From NCBI GenBank assembly GCA_910579775.1, contig CAJTUE010000008.1:1-30014 (forward strand): a stretch of DNA of 30,014 nucleotides, written 5' to 3'. A model generated the notes under the pieces. It was not told the origin of the DNA, ran no database searches, and was given only the letters and a program-made list of their open reading frames with translations. Positions 1 to 7,055 of the stretch are shown piece after piece (position 1 is the first letter of the stretch; each line of letters opens with the position of its first letter). The translations under genes and the position numbers were made by a program. Origin of the DNA: an uncultured Oscillospiraceae bacterium (GTDB lineage Bacteria > Bacillota > Clostridia > Oscillospirales > Oscillospiraceae).

Positions 1-106
1 ACTGGAAAATGAGATCAGGTTGCGGTCTGGGGCAAAGATCGAGATATTCCAGCGGCCTTGTTGATTTATCCGTTTTGTGGCGAATGGTTTTATGTAAACA
101 TTCCTC

Positions 107-135
107 TTGACAAGCATTGGCGAGTGTGCTAAGAT
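107..135 (+). promoter_or_regulatory. Sigma-A type promoter
   Basis: TTGACA at 107-112 and TAAGAT at 130-135 are separated by 17 bases, so the -35 is perfect and the -10 matches 5 of 6. It points at the short reading frame that starts at 169, with transcription expected from about 142. Confidence 0.7.
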
Positions 136-168
136 GAAGTAGAGTAATTATGAGGGGAGGTGGGTACT

Positions 169-297
169 TTGGCTCGTACCATGTGCGGACGCAGGATGAT
201 CCTGACCGATGTGCGGACGATTGACGAGAGCAACGTGGTTCAGGTGTTGCAGAAAGCCTTTGTCACCCACCTTGCCAATAAGATCGACATTGACTAA
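169..297 (+). pseudogene. Short ORF resembling the N-terminus of an SPP1-type phage portal protein
   Basis: This is a 42-codon frame starting at TTG (169) or ATG (181). A strong purine-rich ribosome site (GGGGAGGTGG, about 154-163) favours the TTG. The segment VVQVLQKAFVTHLANKIDID resembles the usual start of SPP1 gp6-like portal proteins, where a tyrosine and several hundred residues normally follow; here a TAA comes directly after the last D. It is therefore probably a truncated remnant of a portal gene. It could instead be a genuinely expressed micro-protein, since it has a good promoter and ribosome site. The portal assignment rests on remembered family sequence and is tentative. Confidence 0.4.
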
Positions 298-355
298 CAT
301 TGACTTTGAACAGTTCAGGGAGGGAATAGACTTCAGTGAACAAGCCGCATAAAGC

Positions 356-387
356 AAAAAACTCGTTTCCGAAAGGAAACGAGTTTT
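356..387 (-). terminator. Rho-independent terminator of the tRNA-Ala unit
   Basis: A 13 bp stem (AAAACTCGTTTCC with its complement) closes a 4-base loop. On the minus strand it is followed by a T-run at 361-356. It lies about 20 bases past the 3' end of tRNA-Ala. Confidence 0.85.
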
Positions 388-405
388 CTGTTAAGAAACC
401 TCTCA

Positions 406-481
<76 letters not shown>

Positions 482-516
482 ATAGGAGAGAGGTTTCTAT
501 ATTTAATTGTTTTAGA

Positions 517-562
517 GGGGTGCATTTGCTACAAGCCGGGCTCCCAGCTGAGCTATACCCCC
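517..562 (-). repeat. tRNA-like mini-element 1 (5' part of tRNA-Ala with a foreign 3' part)
   Basis: The first 22 bases on the minus strand equal the acceptor 5' strand and most of the D arm of the adjacent tRNA-Ala. The sequence then leaves the tRNA and continues with CCGGCTTGTAGC and ATGCACCCC. The ends can pair (GGGGGU with ACCCCU, one G-U pair), and GCU/AGC can form a small internal hairpin. Anticodon and T arms are absent. The bases just upstream (CTTCTCCCTATG) resemble those just upstream of the real tRNA (CTCTCCTATG), which suggests duplication of a whole unit. Confidence 0.6.
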
Positions 563-605
563 ATAGGGAGAAGGACTTATCAACGATATTAAGTTTTGGA
601 AATAC

Positions 606-652
606 GGGGGTGCATTGGCTACCAGCCGGGCTCCCAGCTGAGCTATACCCCC
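606..652 (-). repeat. tRNA-like mini-element 2 (tandem copy)
   Basis: This is a second copy of the same 46-47 nt design, nearest the promoter. It has the same tRNA-Ala 5' part. Its 3' part differs by compensating changes: GGCT-GGT-AGCC is now a perfect 4 bp hairpin, and the ends pair perfectly as GGGGGU/ACCCCC. A conserved 3' part that is not tRNA argues against random decay of a tRNA copy. Confidence 0.6.
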
Positions 653-683
653 AAATTTGGCGGCGGACCGCTGAACATATGAT

Positions 684-712
684 ATGTTACCAGAGCCGCC
701 GCCGATTGTCAA
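684..712 (-). promoter_or_regulatory. Promoter of the tRNA-like/tRNA-Ala unit
   Basis: On the minus strand TTGACA (712-707) and TAACAT (689-684) are 17 bases apart. The -10 lies in a perfect 7 bp inverted repeat AACATAT-G-ATATGTT (674-688). A larger GC-rich inverted repeat (GGCGGCGG / CCGCCGCC, about 658-704) brackets it. No other promoter is seen between here and tRNA-Ala, so both mini-elements should lie on the same primary transcript as the tRNA. Confidence 0.7.
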
Positions 713-732
713 GTCTTTTTTTCGCTATGCGC

Positions 733-1356
733 TTATTTTTTGACGAAGTACGCCTCCGCCAGCGGAACAAGTGCGTCCACCAGGGTGTGCATGTCCCAGC
801 CGGAGGTGTTGACGCACAGATGATACCCTTGCACGTCCCCCCAGCGGCGGTCGGTAAGCAGGGCGCGGTAACGGGCACGCTCCTTGTCCACCTTGGCCAT
901 GCGCCGCTTCAACTCCGCATCAGTGAGCTTCTTTTCATCCTCGCTCTGACGGGCGCGGCAGCGCTTGAGCTTGCTGGCCTGATCAGCGTACACAAACAGA
1001 TTGAACGGCTCCTCCGCACGCAGCACCACGTCGGCACAGCGGCCCACGATGACACAGTCCCCCTTCTGGGCCAGGGACTTCAAAAGCTTGGTCTGCTCGG
1101 TCATGACCTCCATGTGAGGGTCCAGCATAGCCGAGGTATGGGCAAAGGTGTGCCCAAAGGTGATGGGATAGTAGGCGCTGACGCCCCGCTCGGAGATGCT
1201 GGCGATGTATTCCTCCGCCAGACCGCTGCGCTGGGCTACGGCGGTGATGATCTCCCGGTCATAGTAGGCAATGCCCATGCGCTCCGCGAGGCGCTTGCCT
1301 ACCTCGCGCCCACCGCTGCCAAATTCCCGGCTGACGGTAATGATCCTGTGTCCCAT
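733..1356 (-). CDS. Cytidylate kinase-like family protein
   Basis: The 207-residue cytosolic protein begins with HRIITVSREFGSGGREVGKR, a nucleoside-monophosphate-kinase type P-loop region (GSGGREVG) typical of the cytidylate kinase-like family (PF13189). The AYYDREII segment follows, as in that family. Members are related to Cmk but their substrate is mostly untested, so phosphorylation of CMP is only an inference. The ATG at 1356 is preferred because AGGGGG lies 8 bases upstream; a GTG at 1365 is in frame but would include that site. It has its own promoter (1407-1435) and ends just upstream of the tRNA unit promoter. No terminator hairpin with a T-run is clear behind it. Confidence 0.85.
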   Translation of the reverse strand: MGHRIITVSREFGSGGREVGKRLAERMGIAYYDREIITAVAQRSGLAEEYIASISERGVSAYYPITFGHTFAHTSAMLDPHMEVMTEQTKLLKSLAQKGDCVIVGRCADVVLRAEEPFNLFVYADQASKLKRCRARQSEDEKKLTDAELKRRMAKVDKERARYRALLTDRRWGDVQGYHLCVNTSGWDMHTLVDALVPLAEAYFVKK

Positions 1357-1377
1357 CCCGGTCACCCCCTGTTTTCA

Positions 1378-1435
1378 AATGGAAAGTCGCCTCTCCTTGT
1401 TTTTCCATTTTAACCTAAAACAGCGAAAAAAGCAA
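1378..1435 (-). promoter_or_regulatory. Promoter and leader of the cytidylate kinase-like gene
   Basis: TTGCTT (1435-1430) and TAAAAT (1412-1407) are 17 bases apart on the minus strand. The leader just downstream contains a 9 bp inverted repeat (AAATGGAAA 1378-1386 with TTTCCATTT 1402-1410) around a 15-base loop, overlapping the -10. It may be structural or an operator. Confidence 0.5.
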
Positions 1436-1452
1436 GGGGAAATCCCGTTGGC

Positions 1453-3468
1453 TTACCCCACCATCCGACAGTAGCCCCGGGTGGTGAGACGGTACATCCC
1501 CGCGTAGAGGATGGTGAACAGGGCGAACACTCCCAGGGCGCAGGCCAACTCCAGTCCCAGATCGTAGAGGCCGAAGAGGGTGAACAGCCGGGAGATGATC
1601 GGAAAGTCGAAGGCCACATGGACCCCCGCCACCAGAAGGGGAGCGAAAAACACCGCGCCCATCTGGCTGTTCACCGAGCGGCGCACATCGTCCTCGTCCA
1701 GCCCCACCTTCTTCATGATCTGGAAGCGGCCCTGGTCCTCCCGTCCCTCTGAGAGCTGCTTGTAATAGAGGATCAACAAGGTAGCCAACAGGAACAGCAT
1801 CCCCAAAAACACCCCCAGAAAGAGGAAGCCGCCGTTCATGGCATAGTAATCCAAAGCAAAGTTTGCCCTGCTCTCCAACCCCAGGGTGGTATACTCTCCC
1901 ACATCGGCGCGGATCAGGCCGTCCATGGCCTCCTGGAGGTCGTCCTGCTGGGCACTCACGTCGCCGCCCAGATCCCAGAAGGATTTCCAAGTCAGTTTCC
2001 AATCGGAATAGTCCCCCGTCGGGCGGGCAGCCATCAGCGCCAGCAGGGTCTCCCGGGGCAGCACCACGGTGTAGTCATACTCGGACACATACACCAGCGC
2101 GGTGGTGGTCTTAGGGGCAGCCGCCAGGGGCTGCCCCAGCTCCACCGACCAGGGCATCGCCTCCGGGCCGATCCCCAGGGTAAGAGCCTGCGCGTCGGGC
2201 AGCTGGCCGGTGGTGTAGACGTGGGCCTTACCGTCGCGAGGCACGGCGTCGCGGCCCATAATGTGCTCGTAGGAATCGTAGTCAAAAAAATCAAAGGAGG
2301 CGGTGGCGTAAAACTGCTCGGGATGGGAGGCGGTGTCCGCAAAAGTCCCGTCCTCCAACACCCGGAAACGGGCGGAGAGGTATTCCGTCTCCACCCCCGC
2401 CTTCGGGTCGTAGCCCTTGGCTCTCATGGACGCGGCCAGAGCCGCTTTCAGAGCATCCTTGTTGAGAGGCTTCTCTGCCAAGGGGTCATAGCCCACGGTC
2501 ATGGCCGCCTCTTGGAGGAACACGTCGTTGACGCCCCGCCGCACACCCAGGTACAGCCCCAGAGTGCCCGAGACCATCACCAGCACCATGGTACACAGGA
2601 TACAGATGTTGGCCAGCCCCACCCCATTGCGCTTCATGCGGTGGATCATGCCCGAGAGGCCAATAAAGTGAGGGGTCTGGTAGTAATACGCCTTGTTTTT
2701 CCGCAGAGCCTTGAGGATGACCACGCTTCCCGCGGTGAAGAGGCAGTAGGTCCCCACGACCACCAGCAAAACGGCCAGGAAGTATACCGCCAGAGCGTCC
2801 ACAGCGGACTTGGTGGTGAGAGCGATGAAGTACCCCGCTCCCAGACTTCCAAAGCCCAAGACCGCCAGAAGCCAGCGGGCCTTGGGTTCCCGCTCGCCCA
2901 CGCTACCCTCCCGCAAAAGCTCCACCGGCCGCTGCTTGGAAAGGCGGAACAGATCCAGGAGAAGGTTGACGCCCAGCACCACCGCAAAGAGGGTCAACGT
3001 AGACACCGCGGCGGCGGGAGAAAAGCACGTGCCCAAGGGGGGCAGGCCCATAAGAAGGCCCACCAGGCGGCCCATCAGCCCCTGGAGGACCACACCCAGC
3101 GCCAAGCCGCCCACGACCCCGGCCACCCCTAGGAACAGGCTCTCAAACCCCAGCACCAGGCCGATGTGCCTCTTGCCCATGCCCAAAACGTTATAAAGGC
3201 CCAGCTCACGTTGGCGGCCCTTAGCCAGAAAACGGCCAGTGTAGGTGAGAAAGATGGCGGCAAACACGGCAATGACAAAGGTGCCGATGCCCATAAACAT
3301 AGAGAGGTAAATATAGCGGACGCCTTCAGGCCACACGGTAGGCTGGCTCAAGGCCACCGCAACATAGAAGGCTGCGGCAGTAACCATCAGTGTCAGAAGA
3401 TAGGGCAAATAGAGCTGCCTGCCCCGGCGGATGTTCTGCCAGGCCAGCCGGGGATAGAGCTTACCCAC
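1453..3468 (-). CDS. FtsX-like ABC transporter permease, BceB-type
   Basis: The 671-residue membrane protein begins (V/M)GKLYPRLAWQNIRRG, the cytoplasmic start typical of BceB/VraG/YxdM permeases. By eye there are about ten membrane segments: one near residues 18-40, a cluster by about 290, and the last three after about 520. A large extracytoplasmic domain lies between (about 300-515). Length and layout match the family (about 650 residues). The start is GTG at 3468, with GGGAGGTG upstream, overlapping the ATPase stop by 8 bases, so translation is coupled. Such pairs sense and export or detach antimicrobial peptides, usually under a BceRS two-component system. None is in the window. The actual substrate is unknown. 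Confidence 0.88.
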   Translation of the reverse strand: MGKLYPRLAWQNIRRGRQLYLPYLLTLMVTAAAFYVAVALSQPTVWPEGVRYIYLSMFMGIGTFVIAVFAAIFLTYTGRFLAKGRQRELGLYNVLGMGKRHIGLVLGFESLFLGVAGVVGGLALGVVLQGLMGRLVGLLMGLPPLGTCFSPAAAVSTLTLFAVVLGVNLLLDLFRLSKQRPVELLREGSVGEREPKARWLLAVLGFGSLGAGYFIALTTKSAVDALAVYFLAVLLVVVGTYCLFTAGSVVILKALRKNKAYYYQTPHFIGLSGMIHRMKRNGVGLANICILCTMVLVMVSGTLGLYLGVRRGVNDVFLQEAAMTVGYDPLAEKPLNKDALKAALAASMRAKGYDPKAGVETEYLSARFRVLEDGTFADTASHPEQFYATASFDFFDYDSYEHIMGRDAVPRDGKAHVYTTGQLPDAQALTLGIGPEAMPWSVELGQPLAAAPKTTTALVYVSEYDYTVVLPRETLLALMAARPTGDYSDWKLTWKSFWDLGGDVSAQQDDLQEAMDGLIRADVGEYTTLGLESRANFALDYYAMNGGFLFLGVFLGMLFLLATLLILYYKQLSEGREDQGRFQIMKKVGLDEDDVRRSVNSQMGAVFFAPLLVAGVHVAFDFPIISRLFTLFGLYDLGLELACALGVFALFTILYAGMYRLTTRGYCRMVG

Positions 3469-4228
3469 GGTCCTCACCTCCCAAGCGGAGCGTGGACAGA
3501 GCGGCGGTAATGGCGTTGTAGAACTGGTTCTCGCTCTGGCCCTGGCGGTAAAGCTGCTGGAACACCACCCCATCCTTGATGAAGAGTACCCGGCCGGCGT
3601 GGCTGGCCGCCTGGACCGAGTGGGTGACCATCAGGATGGTCTGCCCTCCCCGGTTCACCTTCCCCAGCAGCTCCAGCAACTGGTCGGTGGAGCGGGAGTC
3701 TAAGGCGCCGGTGGGTTCGTCCGCCAGGAGCAGACGGGGATCAGTGATCAGCGCGCGGGCCACGGCGCACCGCTGCTTCTGTCCGCCGGAGACCTCGTAG
3801 GGGTACTTCTTCAGCAGACTATCGATCTCCAGCGCCTCCACCAGCGGCTTGAGCGCCGCCTCCAGCTCCGGAACCCTCTTCCCCGCCAACACCAGGGGCA
3901 GGAGGATGTTGTCCTTGAGGGAAAAGGTGTCCAGCAGATTGAAGTCCTGGAACACAAAGCCCAGGTTCTCCCGCCGAAAGGCCGCCAGGTCCTTCTCCTT
4001 GATCTGGGTCATGTCCTTACCGTCCAGCAGGACCCGGCCCTTGGTAGGGGTGTCCAGGGCGGCCAGGATGTTCAAAAGGGTGGTCTTGCCGCTGCCCGAC
4101 TCCCCCATGACGGCTACGAACTCCCCCTCCTCCACTGAGAAGGTCACGTTCCGAAGGGCCTGGACCTGGTTGCCGCCGAAGCGGGTGGTGTAGACCTTTT
4201 CCACATTTTCTACCGTTAAAATGGCCAT
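3461..4228 (-). CDS. ABC transporter ATP-binding protein, BceA-type
   Basis: The 255-residue cytosolic ATPase pairs with the following FtsX-like permease. Visible motifs are Walker A GESGSGKTT (near residues 42-50), Q-loop FQDFNLLD, signature VSGGQKQR, Walker B LLLADEPTGALD and the switch His in MVTHSVQAA. These are the features of the MacB/BceA (LolD-like) subgroup that works with FtsX permeases. AAAGGAGG lies 8 bases before the ATG. It is the first gene of a two-gene operon with a recognisable promoter and upstream direct repeats. The most likely role is peptide-antibiotic (for example bacitracin or lantibiotic) resistance, inferred from family only. Confidence 0.9.
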   Translation of the reverse strand: MAILTVENVEKVYTTRFGGNQVQALRNVTFSVEEGEFVAVMGESGSGKTTLLNILAALDTPTKGRVLLDGKDMTQIKEKDLAAFRRENLGFVFQDFNLLDTFSLKDNILLPLVLAGKRVPELEAALKPLVEALEIDSLLKKYPYEVSGGQKQRCAVARALITDPRLLLADEPTGALDSRSTDQLLELLGKVNRGGQTILMVTHSVQAASHAGRVLFIKDGVVFQQLYRQGQSENQFYNAITAALSTLRLGGEDRG

Positions 4229-4260
4229 GCTTGATTCCTCCTTTTGGAATGTACAGCCCT

Positions 4261-4288
4261 ATTCTAACGGGAATTTTTTTGGATTCAA
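4261..4288 (-). promoter_or_regulatory. Promoter of the BceAB-like operon
   Basis: On the minus strand, TTGAAT (4288-4283) and TAGAAT (4266-4261) are separated by 16 bases, about 30 bases upstream of the ATPase start. The weak -35 fits a promoter that needs an activator. Confidence 0.6.
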
Positions 4289-4298
4289 GGGGGTTTGC

Positions 4299-4355
4299 GG
4301 AATGTTATGGAATTGTTATGCTGCCGACAGAGAGCCGTAAGAAAAGCGTAAGAAA
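4299..4355 (-). promoter_or_regulatory. Two pairs of 11-bp-period direct repeats, likely response-regulator sites
   Basis: In plus-strand notation, GGAATGTTATG (4299-4309) and GAATTGTTATG (4310-4320) are adjacent, and CGTAAGAAA occurs at 4336-4344 and 4347-4355. Both pairs have a period of 11 bp, one helical turn, as in binding sites of OmpR/PhoB-family regulators. The first pair sits 10 bp upstream of the -35. The second overlaps the edge of the neighbouring terminator stem. Confidence 0.5.
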
Positions 4356-4382
4356 TCCCCGCCCGGAAACCCGGGCGGGGAT
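4355..4382 (-). terminator. Terminator after the NSS symporter gene
   Basis: A perfect 12 bp GC-rich stem (ATCCCCGCCCGG with its complement) with a 4-base loop is followed on the minus strand by TTTCTT. It lies about 35 bases past the stop at 4417 and insulates the BceAB-like promoter from read-through. Confidence 0.8.
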
Positions 4383-4416
4383 CAGGTCTGGACGCTTCAA
4401 AACGGCGCGCGCACCC

Positions 4417-5772
4417 TTATAGCAGCCCCTGGATAAGGATGACCAGGATGAGCACGGGCACGACGAACTGGAAGTAGGGCTTGAGCCAGCGGGGCATGCG
4501 GATGCCCTCCCCCTTATTGGCCTCCTGAAGGTACTTGTCGTACCCCCAGCCCCACTTGGTCACGCAGAACAGCAGATAGACCAGAGAACCCAGAGGCAGC
4601 ATCAGATTGCTTACCAAAAAGTCCTCAAAGTCCAACACATTGCGGCCCAGAATGCTCACGTTGCCCCAGAGGTTGAAACCCAGCACGCAGGGCACACTGG
4701 CGATCAGGATAAACACACCGTTGATGAGACTGGCCTTCTTGCGACTCCAGTCGAAGTTATCGATGGCGTTGGCCTGAAGGTTCTCAAACACGGCGATCAC
4801 GGTGGAGAAGGAGGCAAAGGTCATGAAGAGGAAGAAGAGCGCCCCCCAGATCCGTCCGCCCACCATCCCCGCGAACACCTTGGGAAGGGTGACAAAGATC
4901 AGATTCGGCCCGCTGTCCGGCTGAACACCGAAGGAGAAGCAGGCGGGGAAGATGATCAGACCCGCCGTCAACGCCACAACGGTGTCCAGTGCGCAGATGC
5001 GGGTGGCCTCGCTGGTGAGGGTGTGTTTGCGGTTCATGTAGCTGCCAAAGACCTCCATAGCGGCGATGCCCAGACTGAGCGTAAAGAACGCCTGGTTCAT
5101 GGCGGCGGTGGCCACATTGCCAAGGCCCACCTTGACCGCCCGGCCGAAGTCGGGGAGCAGGTAGAACTTGACTCCCTCCAGTGCGCCGGGGAGGGTGAGA
5201 CTGTGGACGGCCAGCACAGCGATAAGGCCCAGCAGCCCTACCATCATCACCTTGGTGATGCGCTCCAAGCCCTTTTGCAGGCCGAAGCTGCACACCAAAA
5301 AGCCAACCAGTACCGTCAGTACCATCCAAAGACTCATCTCACCGGGGTTCGCCAGCATCGCGGGCCACACAGCGTCAATCCCAGCGGCATCCAACCCCAC
5401 AAAGGTGCCCGAGGCAAATTTCACAAAATAACCGAACATCCAACCGGAAACGGTGGTGTAGTACATCATCAGCAGGCAGCAGCCTGCCACGCAGAACCAG
5501 CCGTGAATATGCCACTTGCTTCCCGGCTTCTCCAGCACCTTATAGCCCAGCACCGCGCTCTTGCCGCTGGCCCGGCCCACCGCCAGCTCCATGGTGAGCA
5601 CCGGAAGGGCCATGATCGCCAGGAACAGCAGATACAGCAGCACGAACACGCCGCCGCCGTTCTCTCCCGCTACATAGGGAAACTTCCACACGTTGCCGAT
5701 GCCCACGGCGCACCCGGCGCTGACCAAAATAAAGCCCAGCCGGGAGCCAAATTTCTCTCGCTTCAAATCCAT
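4417..5772 (-). CDS. Sodium-dependent transporter, NSS (SNF) family
   Basis: The 451-residue membrane protein has the NSS hallmark at the N-terminus (GSRLGFILVSAGCAVGIGNV, then WKFPY and GENGGGVF). This is the unwound TM1 region that binds Na+ and an amino-acid-like substrate in LeuT relatives. About 11-12 hydrophobic segments follow. It should import an amino acid or related solute with Na+; the substrate cannot be read from sequence. The start is uncertain: ATG at 5772 lies only a few bases after AAGGAG, while an in-frame TTG two codons on (5766) has better spacing and gives the family-typical start (L/M)KREKFGSRLG. It has its own promoter and terminator and is monocistronic. Confidence 0.9.
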   Translation of the reverse strand: MDLKREKFGSRLGFILVSAGCAVGIGNVWKFPYVAGENGGGVFVLLYLLFLAIMALPVLTMELAVGRASGKSAVLGYKVLEKPGSKWHIHGWFCVAGCCLLMMYYTTVSGWMFGYFVKFASGTFVGLDAAGIDAVWPAMLANPGEMSLWMVLTVLVGFLVCSFGLQKGLERITKVMMVGLLGLIAVLAVHSLTLPGALEGVKFYLLPDFGRAVKVGLGNVATAAMNQAFFTLSLGIAAMEVFGSYMNRKHTLTSEATRICALDTVVALTAGLIIFPACFSFGVQPDSGPNLIFVTLPKVFAGMVGGRIWGALFFLFMTFASFSTVIAVFENLQANAIDNFDWSRKKASLINGVFILIASVPCVLGFNLWGNVSILGRNVLDFEDFLVSNLMLPLGSLVYLLFCVTKWGWGYDKYLQEANKGEGIRMPRWLKPYFQFVVPVLILVILIQGLL

Positions 5773-5800
5773 CTCTCCTTTATGAAAACACATCCCGGGT

Positions 5801-5829
5801 ATCTTAGCAATTTCCGGGAGAAATGTCAA
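5801..5829 (-). promoter_or_regulatory. Promoter of the NSS symporter gene
   Basis: A perfect TTGACA (5829-5824) and TAAGAT (5806-5801) lie 17 bases apart on the minus strand. A short hairpin TGCCTG-CT-CAGGCA (5846-5859) sits immediately after the galM stop, so galM and this gene are probably separate units, although that hairpin lacks a T-run. Confidence 0.8.
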
Positions 5830-5859
5830 GTTCCGGGGTTTCCTGTGCCTGCTCAGGCA

Positions 5860-6903
5860 TTATCCCGCGGAAAACAGGAACCGGGTGGTATGGTCAAATT
5901 TTTCTCCCGCCTTTAAAATGGCGGAGGGGAAGGCGGACTGGTTGGGGGAGTCGGGAAAAAACTGAGTCTCCAGGCAAAAGGCATACCGGGGCGCATAGCG
6001 GACGCCGCCCTTGCCGGTGCGGTCACTCAAATAATTGGCGGTGTAAAGCTGAACGCCGGGGAGGGTGGTCTTGACCGTCAGCTTGATGCCCGTTTGGGGC
6101 GAGGCCACCTCCGCCGCCGGACGCAGACGACCCACTTCACCGTCCACCACGTAGCAGTGGTCATAGCCCTTGGCCCAAACCAGCTGGTCAAAGCTGTCAT
6201 CCACCCGCTCACCCAAGGGGGTGGGCGCAGTGAAGTCCATAGGCGTCCCCGCCACGTCGACCAGCTGCCCCAGAGGGATGGAGGTAGTATCGGTGGGGAT
6301 ATACCGGTGGGCAAAGAGCTTCGCCACCTGATCTCCCACGTCTCCCGCCCCGTGACCGGAGAGGTTAAAGTAGGCATGGTTGGTGAGGTTGAGGGGAGTG
6401 TCGGCGTCGCTCTCCGCCTCATAGCGGATGGTCAGGCCCTCCCCCGTCAGGGTATAGGTCACCCGGAGGGTCACATGGCCGGGATAGCCCTCCTCCCCAT
6501 CGGGACTGTCCAGGGCAAGAACAGCCTTATCGGCAGTCAGCTCCTCCACCGTCCACACCCGGTAGGAATAGCCCTTGATCCCGCCGTGAAGGTGGTTGGG
6601 ACCGTTGTTCACCGCCAGGGCGTACTCTTTTCCGTTCAGGGAAAAGCGGCCCTTGGCAATGCGGTTGGCGAAGCGGCCCACCACCGCCCCCAGGTAAGCG
6701 TCCTGGGTCGCGTATTCCTCCAGGGTGTCATAGCCCAGGACCACGTCCACCGGCTTGCCGTCCTGATCGGGCACGACCAGACCTTGGAGGGTAGCGCCGA
6801 AGGTCAAAACCGCGCAGGAAAGCGCGCCGCTTCTCAGCTCCAGCCGCTCTACCTGTTCCCCTCCCACCGTTACGCCGAAGGGCCTGCGTCCCTGTTCGCT
6901 CAT
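5860..6903 (-). CDS. galM: Aldose 1-epimerase (mutarotase)
   Basis: The 347-residue enzyme interconverts alpha and beta anomers of galactose/glucose, supplying alpha-galactose to galactokinase. Family features are visible: GRFANRIAKGRFSLNGKEY, NNGPNHLHGG (substrate His), LTNHAYFNLSG (catalytic acid His) and LETQFFPDSPNQ (catalytic base Glu). The length is normal for the family. The ATG at 6903 is chosen because GGGGGAGG lies 7 bases upstream and the family N-terminus begins here; in-frame codons further upstream run through the promoter. It diverges from galK with 152 bases between starts, so shared control with galK-galT is likely. Confidence 0.95.
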   Translation of the reverse strand: MSEQGRRPFGVTVGGEQVERLELRSGALSCAVLTFGATLQGLVVPDQDGKPVDVVLGYDTLEEYATQDAYLGAVVGRFANRIAKGRFSLNGKEYALAVNNGPNHLHGGIKGYSYRVWTVEELTADKAVLALDSPDGEEGYPGHVTLRVTYTLTGEGLTIRYEAESDADTPLNLTNHAYFNLSGHGAGDVGDQVAKLFAHRYIPTDTTSIPLGQLVDVAGTPMDFTAPTPLGERVDDSFDQLVWAKGYDHCYVVDGEVGRLRPAAEVASPQTGIKLTVKTTLPGVQLYTANYLSDRTGKGGVRYAPRYAFCLETQFFPDSPNQSAFPSAILKAGEKFDHTTRFLFSAG

Positions 6904-6933
6904 AAAACGACCTCCCCCATTGTAGTGCTTTTC

Positions 6934-6962
6934 ATTATACACACCTCTGGGTAAATTGTCAC
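6934..6962 (-). promoter_or_regulatory. galM promoter
   Basis: GTGACA (6962-6957) and a perfect TATAAT (6939-6934) are 17 bases apart on the minus strand, about 30 bases before the galM start. Confidence 0.8.
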
Positions 6963-6981
6963 TCTTTTTGTAGAAAGTGGA

Positions 6982-7010
6982 TTGTGGTTTGTGCACTTCT
7001 ATGATATACT
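6982..7010 (+). promoter_or_regulatory. galK-galT promoter
   Basis: TTGTGG (6982-6987) and TATACT (7005-7010) are 17 bases apart. The two divergent -35 boxes are 19 bp apart. A loose inverted repeat (AAAGTG / CACTTC, about 6974-6999) overlaps this promoter and could be an operator, but it matches no regulator consensus I know. Confidence 0.65.
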
Positions 7011-7055
7011 GGAAAGGATCAGGCAGGCTCCCATTCTTTGCGGAGGTGACACTCT

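Noticed and set aside
2..64. An open frame from the left edge (LENEIRLRSGAKIEIFQRPC then TGA) that could be the end of an upstream gene.
   Set aside because: Only 20 codons are visible and no family can be recognised; other frames are open here too.
512..712. Minus-strand frame containing GGIAQLGARLVANAP twice.
   Set aside because: It is the conceptual translation of the tRNA-like repeats, a well-known type of spurious protein.
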